Positions 57,900-64,000 of a DNA stretch of 64,000 nt are shown one piece after another. A program made the translations under genes and the position numbers. This stretch comes from Cenococcum geophilum 1.58 (taxonomy: Eukaryota; Ascomycota; Dothideomycetes; Gloniales; Gloniaceae). The notes under the pieces are model-generated. The model was not told the origin of the DNA and ran no database searches. It was given only the letters and a program-made list of their open reading frames with translations. The stretch is from assembly GCA_001692895.1 (NCBI GenBank), contig KV748226.1:1180329-1244328 (forward strand). The letters run 5' to 3'. Every line of letters begins with the position of its first letter. The stretch's first letter is position 1.

Positions 57900-60800
57900 G
57901 ACTCCGTTCTAGTTAAACGAGACCGTTCTCGTCCGCCTAGCTAGGTAGTATAAGATATATTAGACTAGCGGCTCTTAGATAACATGGCTCTTTCGCGTTC
58001 TTCTATTTGCTTGGTTCTATCCTACAACTTTTTAGGTAACTCTATATAACTCTATCCTTCTGCAACGATTAGGGGTACTCTACTTGGATCTACCGTAATA
58101 GTTAAAGGATTAATTCCATTATTAACGCAGTAGAAGTATAAGCGGCTGTTAAAGCGCTCCATTTTAGTTATACGCATTAGCTTAAACGCATCTTTGTAAT
58201 TCTTAATAGCCCTAAGATGGTAGGAATGCATCTATTTCCTAACTTTGTTCCCATTGCCATTAAGAAGAAGATCACGATCTTAAATTACCGCTAGAGAATC
58301 CTATTGTTATTTACCGAGAAGGGCGTTAGATAGAGCGCTAGCAGCTATAAGCTTAACTGCTGCAGGGAAGCGATATAGAATCGCGCCGTAGAGATTGGTA
58401 TGTCTAGACGGCGTATAGGGCGGCGCTCTTAAGTCTTAGTGCGTATCTACCAACTCTGCCTAAGTACCTCCTTTAGTGACCTCGAGGTTATTATAATCGT
58501 CCTAAATACCAATAAACTATAGTAGTATTGTTTGCTGGGTTCCAGTTAAAGGTCCTTTCGCTCTATAAGGAAGGTAAGGTATAGTTATACGTATATCTCC
58601 TTTCTTATATAGCTGAGCTACCTAGTTAGTTATATACTTTTCTACGTCTTTAATAGTCTAGTTTTGGTTAGAGATCTTATAAATAAATCCATCGCCCTTA
58701 GTTAATCCTTACGCCTTAAGATCCTCCCACTATAATTTTAGGTAGTAATATATACTAGGTAAGATAATTATACAGTTATCCTTAGTCTTATTATCTAGAG
58801 AAACGCTCCTTTAGATTATATTAGTACCGCGTTTACTTTTAAGGAGCGAGGGAATATTAATGTTAATATAACGGAAAGCTGTAGAGTCTCCTTTAACCGC
58901 GAATTTTGTATAATAAGGGTAGGAAATAAGTTGCTACTAGCTATTAGGTCTAAAAGCGCAATAGAGACAATAATACTAAGGGTCTTATCTTATTAGCTAT
59001 TAGCAGAGGCTATAGACTATTGTTCTTAACCAGCTATAATTTAGCCGCCCATTAATTAGACGCTAATAGTGGCGGTATATACACATTTCCTTATCTATTA
59101 TCGCTAAGATACTAGAATCCCACTACTATCTAAATACGTTTAAAATTATAGATCCTTCTCGCTGCTATACTTCTTAGTCTTCTAGTAATATTATCTAATT
59201 AAGTAAAGCCTCTCTGTTATATAAAAACCTTAACGCTAAGTTATAAATAAACTTATACGGTTTTAAGGAATTGGATAAAACTAGAGGTCTATAAGCCTTT
59301 CTAAACTAAGAGTACGTAGTAGGATCTATCTTTATAGTGCTGAGGTGGTTATAAGCGTAATATATTAAACGGAGTCTGTAATATAGTGCGGCATAGTTTA
59401 AACCCTTTATCGCTAAACCTATACGTCCTTTTATGGCTTATATATGCATCTAGTAGACCTTATATATCTCTAGATTAGAACTAGCTGCCTTATACCAACT
59501 GCGTAAGAGCTTTATAACCTTAGTTGGTTCAATTTTAGTAGTTTGGTTTAGGGACGCCTTAAGATAAGCGGGCATATTATCCTTGCAGTTATACCCTCGT
59601 TTTGCGCGGAGTATCGCTATAGTATCTACGGCCTCCTTAATATACTCCTTATTATCTCCCGGCTTAATAACGTTTTTATTAAATATTAATTCTACTCCTA
59701 GCCCTCCTACTTCTAGGTAAGTAATCGTTAGCCCTTTTTTTAAATTCCTTTTTAATGAAGATACTAGCAGCTATAAGGGCGAGCTAACAGGCGTTCTAGC
59801 TATAAGAATACTCTCATTTATAGATAATAAGGGCGAGTTAACTAATATAGGTGATCCTTATTAGGACGGACTTAGTATAATACTAACGCCTCCTTTTTAA
59901 ACAGGTGTTGATGGCTAAAAGGCTAAGGGATTTATTACGTTAGAAGTATATCGTAAATGTATTCGTAGTGTAAGAGCTAAGCTCTCTCCTGCTTGTCTAA
60001 TTTTAACATTAGTGATCTCTAGTCCTATAGTAGTCAGTCTTTTACTTCTTAGTGGCAGGTCCTTGTTTAGAATAAAGAAGCCAGTTAAGTGTCTTTCTAA
60101 GCTATACTTATTTACCACCTAGTCTAATACTGCCCTTTCTGGCATCTTTGGCGCGAGCGTAAAATCGGTTAGCTGTAGTTGAGTAGTATTCTTAATGCCG
60201 CGTCCTGGATATTCAAGCCTGTCGATTAGGGCCTTATTAACTTATACCGTTACCTTATAAAGTAGGTGGACGGTGAGCTTTTGGATAGTAGAAAGGAAGT
60301 AGTAAGAGACCGCGTGTTTAAGTGGACCGCTAAGAACACCTTATCCCTAGGACTTTCGGATAGTTTCTCTAGCTTTATTACACTAATTTCTTTAATCTTT
60401 TACTATCTTACTAATATTAGAGATGTCCTTAAAGATTAATAAAAACGCGTCCCTTTCTAGAGATGCTTATAGCCTATTATCCTAGTTAACGAAATTAACT
60501 ACTATACTAGTAGCATCTGCGTAGTTTTCCTAAGAGAGTAGAATCTTATTATAGATTTAGAGGAGCACTGCCTAATACTAATTAACTGCAAAGCCTCTAA
60601 CTTCTATAAGGACGTTACTAATTTATTGCTTAGCTCCTTTATATAGTACTAGAGGTTTACTAGATAAAGATATAATAAATATACTATTGTTAATTCTGTT
60701 TAACTTATGACTTTAACTAATCGCGACTATATTTAAGGTTTATTAAGGGTAAAAAGGTGAAGTTCTAAATAGGGTTTCCTAATCTAAATGGTCTACTAAA

Positions 60801-61250
60801 TCTGGGTAGCGGTATAGAGTTCTGCCGGCTCTAATCGTTAAATAGACTAATTATGATTTTCCATCCCCAGGATAGAAAATTGCTATTAGCTTAGTAAAGG
60901 CGGTGAGCGGAACTAATATCTTTGCAGTGAATAATACTAGATAGTTATGCGTAAATATTCTTCTATCCTTACCTTACTGCTACTACGTATTAGATTCCTA
61001 TGACTAAAAAAGTAAATAAGAAAGCGTAATAGAAAGAGCTTTAGGAAATACAGTAAATAAACGGATGGATTATACGGCTGTTATCTACATCTCCTCCCCT
61101 ACCTTAGAACTTAACTGTCCCCTAGTTAAATGTTTCGTACTTAGTTCTATTAAATAATCTTTCTAAAACGCGTACTTCTTAAACTACACGGCGTTACGAT
61201 ACTGGTGGATTTTGTATAATATCCTCCTTAGGTTCTAGCTCTGCTGTTAT
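57900..61250 (-). pseudogene. Gypsy-2 copy B extra reading frame, unknown
   Basis: The same unknown frame as in copy A, here slightly better preserved. The longest open piece (60118-59915) holds SLERHLTGFFILNKDLPLRS and TIGLEITNVKIRQAG. Upstream text includes ASLERDAFLLIFKDISNISK and NKALIDRLEYPGRGI. No known retroelement domain is recognised. Confidence 0.55.
60850..60885. repeat. Shared hairpin motif, copy 4 (in Gypsy-2 B)
   Basis: ATTTTCCATCCCCAGGATAG then AAAAT with CTATTAGCTTAG following, the reverse-oriented version seen in copy A. Confidence 0.8.
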
Positions 61251-64000
61251 TTCTTATAGTATAGTTCCGCCTAATTGGTTAAGCTAGTCTTCCTAGTGGA
61301 CCTTAGATATCTATCGTTAATAAAACTTCTTTAATTTATTCCCTAGAGTTTAATTACGGAACGGCGTGCCGTTAAGATCCTTAATTAAGTACCATCCTTT
61401 ATAAGGGTGACTCTTACGTACGCGGAATAGGCCTAGCTATTTTAGATCTAACTTGCAACTACTAGAATAGTCTTACTTAAGCTATATATTATAAAGCATA
61501 ACTATATCTTTAACCTTAAATTCGTCCTAGCGAATATAGTAGGTGTTATTAAAGTACTCCTTATTTACTACCCTTAGTCGTCTTATACGCGCGATAGCCT
61601 CTTTTACATCTGCGTTTCTTCGGTTAAACTGCTTTATATAAAGTGCTAGTAGCTCTATAATGGTCTGGACTGTTTACTAAGGCAGTGTCTACTAAGTAGG
61701 TATATAGAGTTTAATAGGAAGGATATGCTTATATTCGCATATGACTCTTACCGGCGTTATTCCCGTAGGCCGCTTAATAGTTGTCCTATCTACCTATAAA
61801 ACGGTATAAAGATTGTCCAGCTATAAGCCATCCATCTTCGCTAAAGCGTCTATTATAGGTTTATGGCCTCGCTCTATAAAGCCTTGCGCCTAAGCGTAGT
61901 AAGCAGAAGCTATAACCCTCTTAATATTGTAAAGCTCTGCGAGCGTAGCGGTAACGTCAGCATTCTCTCCTTTATTATTTATAGAGAGTTGTTTAAATAC
62001 TCCCTATTAGCAGATAACATCTTTGTAGAGGAACTTTGCTATACTTTTCGCATCTTTATTTCGAAGGGCGCGAGCTTCCACCTATCTAGATATATATTCT
62101 TGGGTAATAGCTAGGTACCGGAATCTAAGACGGCTTAGAGGTATAAATGTAATATCTACTACTACTCATTGCCACAAGGTGGACTCCTACGTAGGGTATA
62201 TTACTTCTTCTTCCTATCCCGGCTGTCGCTTCTAGCATTATAGACACGACTTAATATGCTATAATATCTAATCCTATAGCCCTAGCTACTAATATTAATT
62301 TAAGATCCTCTAATACGTTCCCTCTTGTTTATAATATCCGCTTTAATTATAAAGGCTTTTAATAATCTCCTACTAAGCGTCCTTACTATTAACTACCCTT
62401 TATATTAGTATATTTTTTAACTACTAGTAAAAGAGCTATTAATTATACACTAGGAACTTTAGCGCATATTATTTAAACTTTTTAAACTCCTTAGTATTTA
62501 TCTCTTCTAGACGTTATAAGGTTACTAGCCACTTTATAATCTCCTAAGATTTCTCTAAATATAAGTTTTCTAGTAGTAGACCCGCTTCTATTTTAAGAGG
62601 GGCAGCTATATATTCTAAGGTACTTAGTTTACAGTTAATAAACTCTTTAATATCCTTAGTCGGCTTATTAGGTCGTTTACTATTAGGTAGCCGTCGTGAA
62701 AGTCTATTAGCTAGGCTATTCTTCTTCCCCAGTATATATCTAATATTAAAGTCCTATAGCTGGATCTATACTAGCCATCTTATTATTAAGGCTCTAGGTA
62801 AATTAGTGGCGGTATAATTTAGTTATATAACTAGGGTGTTTGCGTCCGTCTCCACTATAAAGTAAACGCCGTATAGGTATACGCGACACTTCTTTAACAC
62901 ATATAGCAACGCCCGATATTTAAGCTTTCTTAAGTTATATTTTTGCTCCGCCTAAGACTAGATACCGCTTTTATATTAATACGGGTAACGATAACCTTAT
63001 ATGTCCAGTTATATAAGGCCGTACCCCTATCCATTTTTATATCTATTAACGGCGAGAATAATCAGCCTAGCCCCTTTACTATAATCTAGCTAAATTAATG
63101 CGGGTATAGTAGTGACTGCATGCTTTAGAGTCTTTATAGCGGCTATTTACTCTATACCCTATACGAACGGAACGTTCACTTATAGTAGTTGGAAGATTGG
63201 CTCTGCCTTAATTACGAAGTCTTTTACCTATATTTAGTAATATATAATAACTCCTAAGAACGCTTAGGCCAACGTAATATCTTCGCAGTCTTTCTAGTAA
63301 ATGATCTTTGCGACCTTTAACTTTTCCGGATATTATCCTTTTCTATTACAGCGGTAGCCAACTACTATAATCTCGTCTTTGCAGAAATAAGACTTTACGC
63401 CTAAAATCGTACACCTAGCTCGTTCTAAATCGGTAAGCACTCTGTCTAGCTATATAATATATTCTAGAATATATCTACGCACGCCTAAAAGGCTCTCCTC
63501 CCCATTATATACTGTCTATAGGCCTTTCACTATAATATTATCTAGAAATGGTAGGGTATAGTATAGGATATGCCGTTTTAAGATCTTAGTAATCGTCCGC
63601 ACGAACTAAGCTATGGAATTCGTGCCTCTTATAGGTACCGTTATTTATTATAAAAGTCCTAGAGGTGTTATAAAAGCTATTAGGTTCCGGCTTTCTATAT
63701 TTAGCTCTAATTAGTTATAGCTAAAGAAGAAGTCTACTAGAGATATAACCTTATACCCCGTAAACTCCTTAGAAAATTCATTGGTATATAGCGGCAGATT
63801 TATGTCCCTAACAGTTACTCGGTTAATATTTATCGCTATATTAATTAGTTGGTACTTATTACGTTCCTTTTTACTTATAAGAAACTATAGATTCCTATAT
63901 AGGCTTTTACAATATTTTAGAGTCCCTTAAGCTAGTTGTTTTTATAATATATTTATTACTTCTCCTTATAGGGCCCTGGGTACTAGAAAGTTTAGTACTT

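Larger units (their letters stand above)
52560..64000. other. RIP-altered AT-rich block 2
   Basis: Same CpA/TpG loss and TpA excess as block 1, with Gypsy remnants carrying stop codons at former Gln/Trp positions. It continues past the window end. Confidence 0.85.
57487..64000 (-). mobile_element. Gypsy-2 copy B, continues beyond window
   Basis: Colinear with copy A: 57487-64000 matches 27959 to about 34446, with mainly transition differences and a few small indels (for example about 20 bp extra near 58770). It includes the 3' LTR, the polypurine tract, the extra frame, the integrase end near 61400 and the RT FLDNIIVKG motif near 63530 on the minus strand. It is inserted in Gypsy-3. Its 5' LTR lies outside, so no target duplication can be checked; TCCTAT precedes the LTR. 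Confidence 0.9.

Noticed and set aside
18370..64000. CRISPR-like regularly spaced repeats
   Set aside because: All repeats are tandem without unique spacers of equal length, and the sequence is eukaryotic.

Overview
The window reads as nuclear DNA of a filamentous ascomycete (Pezizomycotina). The genes have short GT-AG introns of about 50-200 bp with CTAAC/CTGAC-type branch sites, the proteins are typical of the group, and more than two thirds of the window is AT-rich sequence in which CpA/TpG has been converted to TpA, the footprint of repeat-induced point mutation (RIP). I cannot name the species. Four single N bases (26833, 40556, 40566 and 40573 in the repeats; 51617 in a gene) show the assembly is not fully resolved.

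Region 1 (1-16.1 kb) is ordinary gene-bearing sequence. It holds the 3' end of a ferric reductase (+), an intronless AIF/FSP1-like flavoprotein (+), the beta subunit of the nascent polypeptide-associated complex (egd1, -) that apparently needs a one-nucleotide exon, a decayed short-chain dehydrogenase (-), a Rax1-type RGS membrane protein (-), and a 1058-residue protein (-) that joins a coiled coil, a P-loop NTPase, a possible PD-(D/E)xK nuclease-like region and an acidic/RG-rich tail. A 98-bp tandem repeat ends two bases short of that gene's stop codon.

Region 2 (16.1-48.9 kb) is a RIP-altered repeat block. Its left part holds two hairpins, triplet-repeat and GC-rich low-complexity DNA, a solo LTR with an exact target duplication, a PIF1-helicase relic and a run of mini- and microsatellites. 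Its right part is a nested stack that can be taken apart base by base. Gypsy-1 (+, chromodomain type) was broken by Copia-1 (-, 24747-41411, 166-bp LTRs). Copia-1 was itself broken by Gypsy-2 copy A (-, 27959-38550, 276-bp LTRs). Gypsy-1 was hit again by Copia-2 (+, 42102-48084, 173-bp LTRs). Gypsy-1 ends in an LTR at 48514-48938.

Region 3 (48.9-52.6 kb) is a small island not altered by RIP. It carries one NLR-type gene (helical N-terminal domain, NACHT NTPase, ankyrin repeats) whose stop codon lies about 150 bp from the Gypsy-1 LTR.

Region 4 (52.6-64 kb) is a second RIP-altered block: a Gypsy-3 remnant (-) interrupted at 57487 by Gypsy-2 copy B (-), which runs off the window.

The two least ordinary protein genes, the NTPase/nuclease-like protein and the NLR, sit on either side of the first repeat block, as expected where defence or allorecognition genes lie in fast-evolving compartments. 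The most unusual signals are the one-nucleotide exon, a hairpin motif shared by three unrelated retroelements, and an extra reading frame of about 3.5 kb downstream of integrase in Gypsy-2.
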